Below are positions 1 to 10,521 of a stretch of 64,000 bases of DNA, piece after piece (the stretch's first letter is position 1; each line of letters starts with the position of its first letter). The position numbers and the translations under genes were made by a program. The DNA is from Mycoplasmopsis columbina (GTDB lineage: Bacteria > Bacillota_I > Bacilli_A > Mycoplasmatales > Metamycoplasmataceae), in assembly GCF_900660685.1 (NCBI RefSeq), contig NZ_LR215041.1, positions 1 through 64,000 of the forward strand, written 5' to 3'. Under the pieces are notes generated by a model. That model did no database searches. It was not told the DNA's origin and saw nothing but the letters and a program-made list of their open reading frames with translations.

Positions 1-1431
1 ATGACAACTAGCGATGTATTAAAGAAATATGATTCTGCTTCCTTAAAAAAATACACTAAAAAGACATTAGAATATCTTAAAAATGCAGTAGAAGATATCA
101 GTATTTACAAAACTTGAGTAAATTTTGAAATTATTGATGTCAAAATGGAAAATCATTTCTACATCAATACAAATTTAAGTGAAAAAATGATGTCAATTTG
201 AGTTAAACCATATGAAGAAAGTATTGAAGAGGCATTGAAATTTGCTTTTGGTTGTTCTTCATGTCAAATTACTTTTTTGGCGAAAAAAACAGTAGAAAAA
301 ACTAAAAAAGAAGATGTTAAAACAAAGAGTGTCACAAAAAAAGTAGAAACTGAAAATGAATCTAAAGAAATTTATAATGATTCTTTAAATAAAGAATATA
401 CATTTGAAAATTATGTTCGTGCCGATTTTAATGAAGAAGCATTAAGAGTTGCAGAACATATTATTAATGATGGAAATCAATATAATCCTTTATTCATTTT
501 TGCAAAATCAGGCCTTGGTAAAACGCACTTAATTCAAGCAATTGCTCACAAAATGAAAAAACAAGGAAGATCTGTTATTTACATTAATCCAAACACCTTT
601 ACTAGACACATTTCAGTGCTTTTACAAGAAAATAATCAACAAAAAATTAAAGAAATGAAAGAACAATTTGAAGAAGCTGACATTGTAATGTTCGATGATT
701 TTCAAAGTTTGGGTGTTGGAAACAAAAAAGGTACACTGCAAGTTATTTTCTCAATCTTGGATCAGCGTATTTCAGTCAACAAAGTAACTATTTTTTCTTC
801 AGATAAACCTCTATATTTGTTAAATCAAGCTTTTGACGAACGTTTAATTTCAAGACTTAGTGCCGGATTACAAATTGAAATTAAGAGACCTTCTCAAGAT
901 GATTTATTTAAAATAGTTAATTTCTTAATTGATAAATATCAAATGGATTCCAAAAAATGAGACAAAGAAGCTATTGTTTATATCACAAGAAATTATGCAA
1001 ATAATATTAGAAACCTTTTGGGGGCCTTAACAAGAATTAGATTTCATAAAAATGAAATTGATAAAAATTTAAACTCTAGATATTCATTAGTAACTGTTAA
1101 TAACATTCTTGACACAATGCAAAAAAATAAAGAAAATGTTACTGCTGAAACAATCATTGACTATGTTGCCAAACATTACAAAATATCTAAGAAAGATATT
1201 CTGGGTAAAAGCAGAAAAAGAGATATTGTTCTTGCAAGACATATTGCAATGTTTGTTATTAGAGAACAATTAAAATTTTCACTTGAAAAAATTGCTTCAC
1301 TTTTCGGCAATAGAGATCACTCAACAGTGGTTAATGCTATTAGAAAAATTGAAAAAGAATGCGATGAACCAGATCATAGTATGAAAAATACTATTTCATT
1401 AATAAAAGATGATATCTACAGAATTAGCTAA
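1..1431 (+). CDS. dnaA: Chromosomal replication initiator DnaA
   Basis: AAA+ ATPase that binds DnaA boxes and opens the origin. The reading frame is continuous from the ATG at base 1 to TAA at 1429-1431 (476 aa) with UGA as Trp. Walker A is at residues 168-175 and reads AKSGLGKT, with Ala in place of the usual first Gly; Walker B follows (MFDDFQ). The C-terminal DNA-binding signature DHSTVVNA is present in the last quarter. The N-terminal interaction domain is poorly conserved, as usual. That the window begins exactly on this ATG suggests the genome record was rotated to dnaA, so the upstream half of the origin is not visible. dnaN follows after a 139-base gap holding a DnaA box. Confidence 0.97.
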
Positions 1432-1570
1432 AGTAAACCACATTTATTAATGCATTAAAAAAGTTAAAAAACTAATCAAAATATATAAAAAAATAAAGAA
1501 AAATTAACTTTTTATAAGTTATCCACAAATTCACAAAACATATTATTAATAATCTATTAAGGAGATTAAA
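1432..1570. other. dnaA-dnaN intergenic region, probable part of oriC
   Basis: This 139-base gap is extremely AT-rich, with A-tracts around 1455-1505. It contains an exact consensus DnaA box TTATCCACA at 1519-1527 and a degenerate TAAACCACA near 1435-1443. In mollicutes the origin lies around dnaA with boxes on one or both sides (established). A strong ribosome site (AAGGAGAT) for dnaN closes the interval. One exact box is less than a full origin, and the rest may lie upstream of dnaA outside the window. Confidence 0.7.
1519..1527 (+). promoter_or_regulatory. DnaA box (TTATCCACA)
   Basis: Perfect match to the bacterial DnaA-box consensus in the AT-rich gap between dnaA and dnaN. Confidence 0.8.
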
Positions 1571-2674
1571 ATGAAATTTTTGATTGATAAAAAAATCTTT
1601 GATGAAACTGTTGAAATAGTTTCAAGATATACTGATCCAATAAATACTTCATATGGATTAAGATGTATTCTTTTTAATGTAACTAATGAAAGTATTGAAT
1701 TGTCAGCAACTAATGGATATATAAGCATAGTTAAAAAAATTGATGTTGATAATGAAAAAATTAAAGTTTTTGAAGAAGGTCAATTTTTAATTCAAGCTTC
1801 ATTATTCAAGAATATTATTAAAAAATCTAACAAAGAAATTACTGTATCTGATGAAATTGGTGAAATTGAAATTAGTTCAGGAGAAACAAAATATACGTTA
1901 TCACCTAATAATATAAATATCTTCCCTGGAATTGAAGAAACATACGAACCTAAAAAAATTGAAATCGACACTAACAGTTTTAAAAAAGCTATTAAATCTG
2001 TTAGTTTTGCGGTTTCAACCGAAGAACACACCTTTAAATGTATCAATTTTTATTTCGAAGATAATTTAATTAATATTACTGCAACAGATAAATATAGATT
2101 AGCAAGATATAGTTTAAAAGTTAATTCACTTTTTAATTCTCCTTTTGACATTTCCGTTCTTGCATCTAGTGTTAAGGAATTAATTCCTAACGATGCTCCA
2201 AAAAAAGTTGTGCTCCTCTTTAATAACACAAAATTTGGAGTAGAGTACAAAAATACAAAAATTATTGCAAGAATTACAGATATTACTTATCCTAGATTAG
2301 ATCATTTATTTAACACTGAAGAAATTAAGAATAGTATAAAAATAGATAAAGATATTTTTGTGGATTTATTAAATAAAGCTTTTGTTATTTCTGGACAGGG
2401 AAACAAAAAGGTTGAACTTAATTTTTCTAAAAATGAATTAAGAGTTTCAACTTATATTCAAGAAATTGGAACATCTTTAGTTAAAACCTCTGAAATTGAA
2501 TTTGAAGGCTCAAAAACTCTTTCTTTTGACGTGGATTATAATTTTATTAAGGATGCTTTAAATGTTTATTCTGGTGAAGTTATTTTACTGACTGATGATA
2601 AACCGAATAAGATATTAATTCTTTCAAAATCTAATGAAGAATGTAAACAAATTCTTTCTCCTATAAGAAGGTAA
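1571..2674 (+). CDS. dnaN: DNA polymerase III beta subunit (sliding clamp)
   Basis: Ring-shaped processivity clamp that tethers DNA polymerase III to DNA. The 367-residue length and its position directly after dnaA match the family, and the sequence shows the three-fold repeated clamp fold (for example the middle-domain stretch TATDKYRLA, typical of DnaN). The ATG is preceded by a strong AAGGAGAT site 7 bases upstream. The stop is followed after one base by the ATG of the S4-domain gene, so the two are probably cotranscribed. No TGA codon occurs in this gene. The family call is secure. Confidence 0.96.
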   Translation: MKFLIDKKIFDETVEIVSRYTDPINTSYGLRCILFNVTNESIELSATNGYISIVKKIDVDNEKIKVFEEGQFLIQASLFKNIIKKSNKEITVSDEIGEIEISSGETKYTLSPNNINIFPGIEETYEPKKIEIDTNSFKKAIKSVSFAVSTEEHTFKCINFYFEDNLINITATDKYRLARYSLKVNSLFNSPFDISVLASSVKELIPNDAPKKVVLLFNNTKFGVEYKNTKIIARITDITYPRLDHLFNTEEIKNSIKIDKDIFVDLLNKAFVISGQGNKKVELNFSKNELRVSTYIQEIGTSLVKTSEIEFEGSKTLSFDVDYNFIKDALNVYSGEVILLTDDKPNKILILSKSNEECKQILSPIRR

Positions 2675-2675
2675 T

Positions 2676-2909
2676 ATGCAAAGACAAGTAGAAATAAATG
2701 ATGATTTTATTACTTTAGGTCAGTTTCTTAAAAAAGCACAAATTATTGATACCGGTGGCCAAGCTAAATTTTTTATAGAGACAAATAATATAAAAATTAA
2801 TAATAAAAAGCCTATAGGTAGAGGATCTAAAATTTTTGCTGGTGATTCAGTTTGAATTGAAGGATATTTATATAAAGTTATTAAAAAAGAAAAAGAAGAG
2901 ATAAATTAA
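2676..2909 (+). CDS. yaaA: S4-domain RNA-binding protein (YaaA type)
   Basis: Small 77-residue protein made of little more than an S4 RNA-binding fold: the stretch TLGQFLKKAQIIDTGGQAK is followed by an IKINNK beta-turn and a GDSVWIEG end. In Firmicutes the same small S4 gene lies right after dnaN, before recF, so position and sequence agree. It begins 1 base after the dnaN stop and has one TGA Trp codon. Its precise role is not known; ribosome or rRNA binding is inferred from the fold. The stop codon lies in the loop of a terminator hairpin. Confidence 0.85.
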
Positions 2910-2925
2910 AACTCTTCTTTTTTAA
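2893..2925 (+). terminator. Intrinsic terminator of dnaA-dnaN-yaaA
   Basis: Stem AAGAAGAG / CTCTTCTT followed by a T-run; the left arm is the end of the yaaA coding sequence and the stop codon is in the loop. Confidence 0.7.
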
Positions 2926-2933
2926 TAAAAATA

Positions 2934-2956
2934 AAAATTACCTATAAAGGTAATTA
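2934..2956 (-). terminator. Intrinsic terminator of the asnA-side operon
   Basis: On the minus strand, stem AATTACC / GGTAATT with a 6-base loop is followed by TTTATTTTTATT, directly after the asnA stop. Confidence 0.7.
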
Positions 2957-2959
2957 ATT

Positions 2960-3940
2960 TTAAAGTAAGTGAACATTTTCTTTTTTACATTCTTCAATAA
3001 TTTCATCTGTTCAAATACCAACTTGAACTTCCCCAATATGTTTTTTTTCTAGTAAAAACATTGAAAGTCTGCTTTGTCCAATTCCTCCTCCAATTGTTAA
3101 AGGCAATGAATTGTTTAATATTCCTTCATGATATGATCCCATATCATTTTTATTTTTTTGACTGTATTCAGCTTGTTTAAGTAAAGAAGTTTCATCCACT
3201 CTTATACCCATTGAAGAAATTTCTAAAGCTTTATCATTTACATAATCGTAAACGATTAAATCACCATTTAAATTTCAGTCATCGTAATCAAAAGCACGAT
3301 CTGATTGTTTTTTACCATCTGGTAATGGATATCCTACTTGATAAACAAAGAAAGCTTTAACTTCTCTGGCGAAAACGCTTTCTCTTTCTTCAGGAGAAAG
3401 ATTTGGATATTTATTGTAAAGATCTAAAGAACTAATAAAAGTTATTTCTTCTGGAAGTTTTTTTGATAATTGCGGAAAGTCAAAAATTAATTGATGTTCT
3501 ACAAATCTAATGGTTTTATAGATTTTTTTAACAGTTTCTTGTAAGAAATCTATTGTTCTATTTTCTCTTGAGATAATTAATTCTCAATCTCATTGATCGA
3601 CATAAAACGAATGCAAGTAGTCTAATGTTTCTTGTTGTCTAATAGCATTCATATCAGCTCAAATACCTTCATTAACAGAAAAATGGTATTTATTTAATGC
3701 TTCTCTTTTTCATTTAGCCAATGAGTGAACTATTTCTAAAGTTTCGTTGATTTGTTTAGGATTGAATTGAACAGGAGTTTCTCCTGACAAACCATCGTTA
3801 ATTTTAGTTTTATTCTTAACAAATAAAGGTGCTGACACTCTTGTTAAGTTTAAGGTTTTGCTTAAGTTTTTAATAAATGAAAATTTAATTTCCTGAATTG
3901 CTTTTTGAGTTTGTTTAATATCTAGTTTTGATTTATACAT
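2960..3940 (-). CDS. asnA: Aspartate-ammonia ligase
   Basis: Makes asparagine from aspartate, ammonia and ATP in the cytoplasm; it is a class II tRNA-synthetase-like fold. The reading frame on the minus strand is 326 aa with UGA Trp, against 330 in E. coli. Recognisable segments are the N-terminal [19 protein letters not shown] (with GLSGxxxPV), the aspartate-binding region, and the C-terminal motif-3-like segment [14 protein letters not shown]. The ATG is 5-10 bases after an AAAAGGAAAAA site. It overlaps the end of the upstream PQ-loop gene by 19 bases and so sits last in a tight minus-strand operon with that gene, a hydrolase and lplA. Confidence 0.95.
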
Positions 3941-4653
3941 TTTTTTCCTTTTTTTCTATAAATAAGCATCATACTTAATTGAGAACTATAAATAAATAGT
4001 GAAAGTGTTTGTCACACTAATGGAGAAATAAGAATTTCCATTTCATTTTTGTTTAATCCTATAAAAATGAAATAGCATATTCATAAAATATTGTTAATTA
4101 CAAATACTCAAACCATACCTAGTGACATTGCTTTGAAATTTTTTGTTTCAAAGTCTTTTAAAATTTGCGGTAAGAATGCAAAAGTACTTAGCATTGGAAC
4201 AATTTGTGCAAAAATGAGTCTTAGCGCATTAGGAATTTGTCATTTCAAAATTGCTGCAGAAAGTGCTAAAGATGTAATGAAAGTATCAAACAATAAAGTT
4301 GTTATTAAAACACCTAATGCCATTCTATTTTTCTTCTTTAAATTTGAATATTTATGAACAAAATATAAATAAACAGAATTAGAAAAAACAGCAATTATAT
4401 TAGAAATAAGAGGAGCAATTAATCCCTGAAAGCCTCCAAATAAAGTTCATCCAGCTAATGCAGCATAAAATATTCAAAGTGAATAGTATTTAGTGTCAGA
4501 GCTGACCTTTTTATTTTTTATAATGTTTATAAGTGAAGGAACTGAAAGTGATGAAGTAACAATGGTTGTTGCCAAAGCAAAAATTAGAGCCATTATGGCT
4601 GTAAAAGTGTGTGATCCATCAATTTCAAATAATTTAAATAGAATAAAATTCAT
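3922..4653 (-). CDS. PQ-loop (SWEET-like) membrane protein
   Basis: A 243-residue, strongly hydrophobic protein with about seven predicted membrane segments. The second half has a classical PQ-loop: P162-Q163 followed by a charged stretch and a Ser, then helices ending near residue 200. The first half has a matching degenerate loop (VPS at 38-40, then IIKNKK). Two PQ-loop repeats are the mark of the SWEET/MtN3/cystinosin-type transporter superfamily (established), so small-solute transport is likely but the substrate cannot be told. The start ATG overlaps the upstream hydrolase stop by one base (TAATG), and its end runs 19 bases into asnA. No coding ORF on the opposite strand here is credible. 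Confidence 0.75.
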
Positions 4654-5480
4654 TAATTTTGAACCATTTCTTGAATTAAATTATTAATTTGTTCTGGAAC
4701 ACTAAATAAAATAGCATGACCTGCATTTTTAGCCATTAAACCTTTAACATGATTTTCATTAATTACTTCTTCAATTAAAGAGGGAGGAAGAATTTTGTCA
4801 AATTCAGCATATAAAACTGTTTTGTTCTTGAATTTTTTTCATAAAGGTTTAATGTTTTTTTGTAAATAATCAAAATTAATTAATTGCGTTTTTACAAGAT
4901 TATAGAATTTATCATAATTTTTTTGTAAATATTCGGTAGAAGTATTTAAAATTCTGTTTTTAACATGTGGAAATTGCATGCTTTTTTCTTCGTGTGGAGC
5001 TAATAAAGAAAGTGAATTTTCATACAATTTTTCGCCATTTAAAGGTATAAAAAAGCTTAATTTGTTTTCTAAAAATGGAATAATTTCAGGATTGTTATAG
5101 TAAATAGCAGGAGCTGTTAAAAGTGCATGTTTAATGTTTGAAACAATTTCAGATAAAAGATGTGTTAAATGTGACCCCATTGAGTGAGCACAAATGTAAA
5201 AATCTTCATTGTTTAAAACTTTTTTGACAAATTCAACAAGAATATCTCTGTAATATTCAAGAGAAATAAGTTCATTATTTGATGATTCTCCACATCCTGG
5301 TAAATCGATTGAAATTAATTTGTAATTACGATTTTCTTTCTTAAATAAGGGTAAAGCACGTGTTCCTGTATCACCAAACCCATGAATAAATAGAACAATT
5401 GGTAGAGATGATGAATCAAAATTATCATCTTTGTAATATGTGATTTCGTCTTTTAAAAGATTGATTTTTTCTTTAATCAT
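4653..5480 (-). CDS. Alpha/beta-fold hydrolase (esterase/lipase type)
   Basis: Cytoplasmic hydrolase of 275 aa. The oxyanion-hole motif HGFGDTG is near residue 33, the nucleophile elbow reads A98-H-S100-M-G102 (Ala instead of the first Gly of GxSxG), a candidate acid lies in the AEFDK segment, and the catalytic His is in NAGHAIL near the C-terminus. This is a complete triad order for the fold. Mycoplasmas carry several such enzymes, usually annotated as lipase/esterase or lysophospholipase; the substrate is unknown. It starts 1 base after the lplA stop and its TAA overlaps the next ATG, so translation is probably coupled. Confidence 0.85.
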
Positions 5481-5481
5481 A

Positions 5482-6462
5482 TTAACCTAACAACAATTCT
5501 ATAATTTCTGTTTTTTCCAATGTTCCAAAATAATTTTCAAAGTTGATTGAATCTAAAACTTCCATGATTGATTTTTCATTTAAAGGAACATTTATAAAAA
5601 AATGTTCTATTTCTTTAACATTACTTTTACTTAAAAAATCACCTTCAAAAACTAATTCTTTAATAATACCTTCTTTAATATTACCTTTAATATTAATAAT
5701 TCCTCCAGGATATTTGTTTCCGTTAGTGAAAGTAAAATTAGCTGCTTTATTGTAAATTCAGTCTTCTGAAGAAAATTTTGCTTTAAGAATTTCTAAATCT
5801 TTTTGGTATTTAGCATATGGAATTTCTTCATAAATAGCATTATTATGTTCAATAAAATAGTTAATTAAACGAGAAATAAATTCTTCAACATCAATTTTAT
5901 TTTCTAGTTCATCTCAAATATTGGTCACTCTTTTTCTAATTGATTGAATACCTTTTGATTCATATTTGATTTTTGAAGGATTAAGAGCATTTGAAAGTTT
6001 GGTTAAATCCACTTTAAAAAGTAAAGTACCATGACTAACTATTCTATTTTTACTTAAATATTGAGCATTTCCACTAACTTTTGCATCATTAACTAAAAGA
6101 TCGTTTCTACCTTTAAATTCAGCATTTAAGCCTAATGAACGAAGAAAACTGATAATAGGAGTAAGAAATCTTTCGTATCCACCTTTTTGATCGTAATCAG
6201 TAATAAATGAGAAATTAACGTTACCAGAATCATGATAAACAGCTCCGCCGCCAGATAATCTTCTAGCTAGTTCAATTTTATTTTCTTGAACATACTGTCG
6301 ATTAATTTCTTCTCTAGTATTTTGATTATTACCAACAATAATTGCATTAGAGTGTTGGTAAATTAAAAGAATGTCACCTGTCATGTCAGGATCATTCATA
6401 ATTAAATTTTCAAGAGACAAAGTTTCATATGGACTTTGACTTTTTATTCTAAAAATTTTCAT
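5482..6462 (-). CDS. lplA: Lipoate-protein ligase
   Basis: Attaches lipoate, via lipoyl-AMP, to E2 subunits of 2-oxoacid dehydrogenases or to GcvH. The 326-residue protein has the lipoate-binding loop RRLSGGGAVYHD at residues 67-78, followed by GNVNFSF, and the catalytic-lysine segment DAKVSGNAQ. A C-terminal accessory domain follows, so this is the full LplA arrangement rather than a lone catalytic domain. The start is backed by AAAAGGAGAAAT. It is first in the minus-strand run lplA-hydrolase-PQ-loop-asnA. No lipoylated target is encoded in this window. Confidence 0.93.
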
Positions 6463-6501
6463 ATTTCTCCTTTTTTATGCATATAAAAGTATATAAAAAA
6501 A

Positions 6502-6525
6502 TAAAATCGGAGTGACCGATTTTAT
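6502..6525. terminator. Hairpin terminator after yidC
   Basis: TAAAATCGG / CCGATTTTA with loop AGTGA and A/T runs at both ends; it separates the rpmH-rnpA-yidC group from lplA. The T-run follows on the minus strand. Confidence 0.75.
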
Positions 6526-6527
6526 TT

Positions 6528-8531
6528 CTAAATTTCAATTTTTGTAGCATATTTACGACGATAGTAATCAGATTTTTTGAAATAATGAATTGCAAGAGTT
6601 TGAATAATTGTTCAAATACTTGTAAAAATTCAATAAACTTGAACACCTGCGGCAAAAACAACAGTAATGAAAACGAAGAAAATTAACATGTAATTTTGGG
6701 TACGATTTGATTTTTTAACTGCTTTAATTTCTTCGGCTGTCATTCTTTGTTTAAATTTCTTACGGTTGAGTAATCTAGGAATTATTTGTGAAAGTATTTG
6801 TGTTGAAATAGCCACAATTAAAAGTCCTAAATATTGTCATTCGCCATCGTAAATAAGTCTTCTTCATGAAGTAGCAGAGAAGTCCATACCCAATCAATGA
6901 GTTGATTTAAGGGTTGGAACACTTTGAATAACCCTTCACATGGCAATAAAGATTGGAAGAGCTATTAAAGTACTTACCAACATATCAATTGGATTAATGT
7001 TATGTTTTTTGTATAGTTGTTGAATTTCTTGTTGTTGTCTAGCTCTCATTTGCTTATTACCCTTAAATTCAGCATATTTAGCATCAATTTTTGCTTTTTT
7101 CTGTCTAAGTTCTTCTTGACGAGCTTGACTCATTGTAGCTTTTCAGGTAAATGCTAAACCAATTAAACGAGTAACGATAACGGCAACAACAATTGCTAAA
7201 ATGGTTGATCAACCAAATGCACCAGGAAGTGGGTTTCTAATTCCAGACGTAACAATAGCCATAGGATAGGCAATAAGTGAGAAGAATGGTCCTAATTCTC
7301 AAGCACCTTTTCAACTATAAATAGCTTTTTGAGGTTCTGTATTTTGATATGCTAACTTGGTCACATCATTGTTGTAGTTACCTAAAACTAAACCATTTTT
7401 AGCATACGCTGTGTAGATAGTATTTCCTTTAGCATCTTTAGCATCGGAACCATCTTTAGCTTTGGCAATAATTTTATCTTGATCTTGAATACTATAAAGA
7501 TTAGTATCTTTTAAATACTGAACAATTGTTTCGTTATATTTAACTAAGGCGTGAAATTCTTTAGCTGTTAAAGCTCTTTCAAGTTGTTTTTCAACAACAA
7601 TTTTATTAAGCAATGAATTATATTTTTCATTTACTGTTGTACCATCTAGGCTTAAATTTTGAATAGCATTTATGTAGTAAGTGTTTTCACTTTCTTCAGT
7701 AAATGTGTATCTATAAAGAAATTCTAAAACATCACGATTAAATCTTAAATTTTCATGTTCTGAGTTAATTTCATTAGAAACATTCACAAGTGAAGCTTCT
7801 TTAATGTCATAAACATTTTCTTGATTTTTATTATCTAAAAATTTATTTGTTGATGGATCATAATATGTAGCTTTAATTTTAAAAGCTTCATCGTTATTAG
7901 CTTTTAAAGTATATGTACCATCTTCATTTTTAGTAAAGAAGTTTTCAAATTTGAATGCGGGATCTAAGATTGTAATTGTGTTGAAGTCTGTGAAAATTGA
8001 ATCATATGAAGTTGATGATGCAGCCTTAAATAAGTATCTGCCATTTCCAAATAAAATAGGTTCATTTGAAGCATATTTTCCATCTTTAGTAATGTATTGA
8101 ATTGAAGATGAATATGATCCATATTTTCCATATTCTCCACCATTTAAATTGGTTTGTTCTTGAATTGCTTTAAGTGTAGTTGGATTATCTTTGTTAGATA
8201 AAAGGTAGTTTTTTTCTCTTAGATGAGTTAATGAATAAAATTGACCTGATTCAAGATTTTCATCGTTTTTTGCAGTTTTACCTTTTTCAAATGAGGCAAC
8301 TGAAGGAGCGATGTCATTCTTGTTTAGATAGAATTCTGTTCCTCCACCTGAATAGCTAGAAGTTTTAACAACTATTGATTGCACACAACCAGTAAGTGTT
8401 AAACCGAAAATAAGGGTATAAAGAACAATTCTAATTCAAAGTCAAACTTTTTTTCAAGTTGATTTCTTTTTACTATTTTGACCATTTGGATCAAAATATT
8501 CAAAAGCTTTTGATCTATTGTTTGTTTTCAT
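6528..8531 (-). CDS. yidC: Membrane protein insertase YidC
   Basis: Inserts membrane proteins, alone or with Sec. The 667-residue frame needs several UGA Trp codons. The N-terminus has a membrane segment ending in LTLTGC, a lipobox-like signal as in Gram-positive YidC/SpoIIIJ, then a large extracellular domain of about 330 residues. The C-terminal half holds the conserved insertase core, with five membrane helices and the cytoplasmic charged loop (QARQEELRQKKAKID), followed by a basic tail. Its start overlaps the rnpA stop. The order rpmH-rnpA-yidC is the near-universal one by the origin. The extracellular domain is much larger than in Bacillus and poorly conserved. Confidence 0.93.
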
Positions 8532-8847
8532 TTTTAAGTTTATTAAATAACTTTCTTGTGGTTTCTAATTTAACTTCGTAACTTTGATTTAAAAATTCTT
8601 TTCGCAAAATTAAGACAAAATGATATTTTCAATCATAAATGTTTAAAGAATGAACAATTGACTTGAGTTGTCTTTTGTAGTAATTGCGATAAACAGCATT
8701 ACAGAATTTTTTAGGTACTGTAATTCCAATTTTGAAATTATCGTGTTCTTTATAATAAACAATAAGATACTTGTTTAATATTTGTTGTTTTGATTTGATT
8801 ACGGAATCAAATTCTCAACTTTTCTGTAAACGATAAATTTTCTTCAT
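8515..8847 (-). CDS. rnpA: Ribonuclease P protein component
   Basis: Basic 110-residue protein that binds the RNase P RNA and helps process tRNA 5' ends. The signature segment AVYRNYYKRQLKS (the RNR motif region) is visible around the middle, and the length is normal. Two UGA Trp codons are read. It lies between rpmH and yidC in the conserved order, and its last codons overlap the yidC start by 17 bases, suggesting coupled translation. Confidence 0.93.
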
Positions 8848-8867
8848 TTTAAAACCAAAAGATAAAA

Positions 8868-9017
8868 TTATCTTTTATCTGAAACAGTTAATCTTTTTCT
8901 ACCTTTAGCTCTTCTGGCAGCTAGCACTTTTCTACCATTAGCTGTTGACATTCTTGCTCTAAAACCATGTGTTTTAGCATGTTGTCTTTTATTAGGTTGA
9001 TATGTTCTTAAGCTCAT
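8868..9017 (-). CDS. rpmH: Ribosomal protein L34
   Basis: Very basic 49-residue large-subunit protein. It starts [13 protein letters not shown] and contains HGFRARM and [16 protein letters not shown], which are the L34 hallmarks. A strong GGAGGAAT site precedes the ATG. First gene of the minus-strand rpmH-rnpA-yidC group. Confidence 0.97.
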   Translation of the reverse strand: MSLRTYQPNKRQHAKTHGFRARMSTANGRKVLAARRAKGRKRLTVSDKR

Positions 9018-9218
9018 AATTCCTCCTTGAAGTGTATTAATTAGTAATATAATTAAAATTACATTTTAATATTTTATAAGGGTTAAAATGCTTTTCTATT
9101 ATATATTAATATTTATAAATTGATACTTATTACTAATATTTTAATTATAATTATCAATATTTATTCAAAAAAGCTCTAAAAATGTTGAAATAAAAAATAA
9201 AGTAAAGAGGTGTTTGAA
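9018..9218. promoter_or_regulatory. Divergent promoter region rpmH / serS
   Basis: A 200-base, almost pure A/T gap between divergent genes. A TATAAT at 9146-9151 can serve serS; on the minus strand TATAAT (plus-strand ATTATA 9098-9103) can serve rpmH. Two short AT-rich stretches (around 9040-9055 and 9133-9153) are partly inverted copies of each other. No exact DnaA box is present. Promoter positions are inferred from -10 sequences only. Confidence 0.5.
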
Positions 9219-10490
9219 ATGTTAAATTTAAAATATTTATTGGATAATGAAAATTACGTTAGAGACTTATTTAATACTAGAAAAGTAGAATTGTCACAAT
9301 TAAATAGACTTTTTGAAATTGCAAAATTACGTGGCAAATTAATGTTTGATGCACAACAAAAAAAAGCCGAATTATCAGCATATAGCAAACAATTTGCTCA
9401 ATTAAAAAACAATCCTAATGAGTTAGAAAAATTAAAAACAAAAATTGCAGAAGTTAAAAAAGAACATTTAGCACTTGAAGAAGAAGCTAAAAAATTTGAT
9501 GAAGAAGTAAATGACTTATTAATAAGAATTCCTAATTTACCTTTAGATGAGGTACCTTTAGGTTTGGATGAAAATCAAAATAAAGTTTTAAATGTGAGAG
9601 ATAAATTAGGAAGAGGACTAGTTGCCAAAAATATCAAGCCACACTATCAAATAGCTAGTGAATTAGGTCTATTCGACATTGAAAGAGCAGTTAAATTATC
9701 AGGTTCAAGATTTGTAATTTATAAAAACAATGGGGCTAAATTAGTAAGAGCTATTAAAAATTTCTTATTAGATTTGCATGCTAAAAATAACTACCAAGAA
9801 TTAGAAATGCCTGTTTTAGTAAAACCAAATATTATGTTTGGAACAGGACAATTACCAAAATTCAAAGAAGATTTATTTTATTTAGATAAAGAAGATCTAT
9901 ATTTAATACCAACAGCTGAAGTACCAGTAACTAATATATTTAATAATGAAATAGTCGATTTATCTATTCCACAAAGATTTACAGCGTATACAGAATGTTT
10001 TAGATCTGAAGCAGGAAGTGGTGGGAAAGATACTAAAGGAATTATTAGATTGCACCAATTTAAAAAGGTGGAATTAGTCAAAATCACCAATGAAAAAGAT
10101 GCATTGGGCGAATTTGAACAAATGTTAGAGCAAGCAAAATTAGTATTAGAAGAATTAGAATTACCTTATAGAGAATTATTATTGTGCCGTGGTGATTTAG
10201 GTTTTTCTGCTAGAAAAACAATAGATTTAGAAGTTTGATTGCCATCAGAAATTAAATTTAGAGAAATAAGTTCTGCATCTTACATGGGTGATTTTCAAGC
10301 TCGTAGAGCAATGATAAGATACAGAGATGAAAATGGCGAAACTAAATATGCACACACAATGAATGCATCTGGTTTAGCAATTGATAGATTAGTTGCTGCG
10401 ATTTTAGAAAATTATCAAAATGAAGATGGAACTATTACTGTTCCGACAAAATTAATTCCTTACATGAATGGTCAAACAATTATTAAATAA
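9219..10490 (+). CDS. serS: Seryl-tRNA synthetase
   Basis: Charges tRNA-Ser. The 423-residue protein has the N-terminal long coiled-coil arm (residues ~25-100, rich in Lys/Glu), motif 2 in the [21 protein letters not shown] region, and motif 3 near the end ([12 protein letters not shown]). It reads through one TGA Trp codon at 10236-10238 in the segment LEVWLPSE. I chose ATG 9219, which follows AAAGAGG by 8 bases, over a GTG three codons upstream that lies inside the ribosome site. It converges on nusG and both end in a shared hairpin. Confidence 0.96.
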
Positions 10491-10491
10491 A

Positions 10492-10521
10492 AAATAAAGA
10501 GTTAAGGCTCTTTATTTTTCT
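10492..10521. terminator. Bidirectional terminator serS / nusG
   Basis: Perfect 10-bp stem AAATAAAGAG / CTCTTTATTT with a 6-base loop and T-runs on both sides; the nusG stop codon lies within it. Confidence 0.8.

Noticed and set aside
235..960. Internal ATG as the dnaA start
   Set aside because: The frame is open from base 1 when TGA is Trp, and the N-terminal domain lies upstream.
4091..4687. Plus-strand open frames at 4091 and 4493
   Set aside because: They oppose the PQ-loop membrane gene, which has real membrane segments and coupling with its neighbours.
9018..9218. AT-rich gap before serS as a second replication origin
   Set aside because: No exact DnaA box on either strand; ordinary divergent promoters explain it.
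9210..9218. GTG start for serS
   Set aside because: It overlaps the ribosome site; ATG 9219 is correctly spaced.
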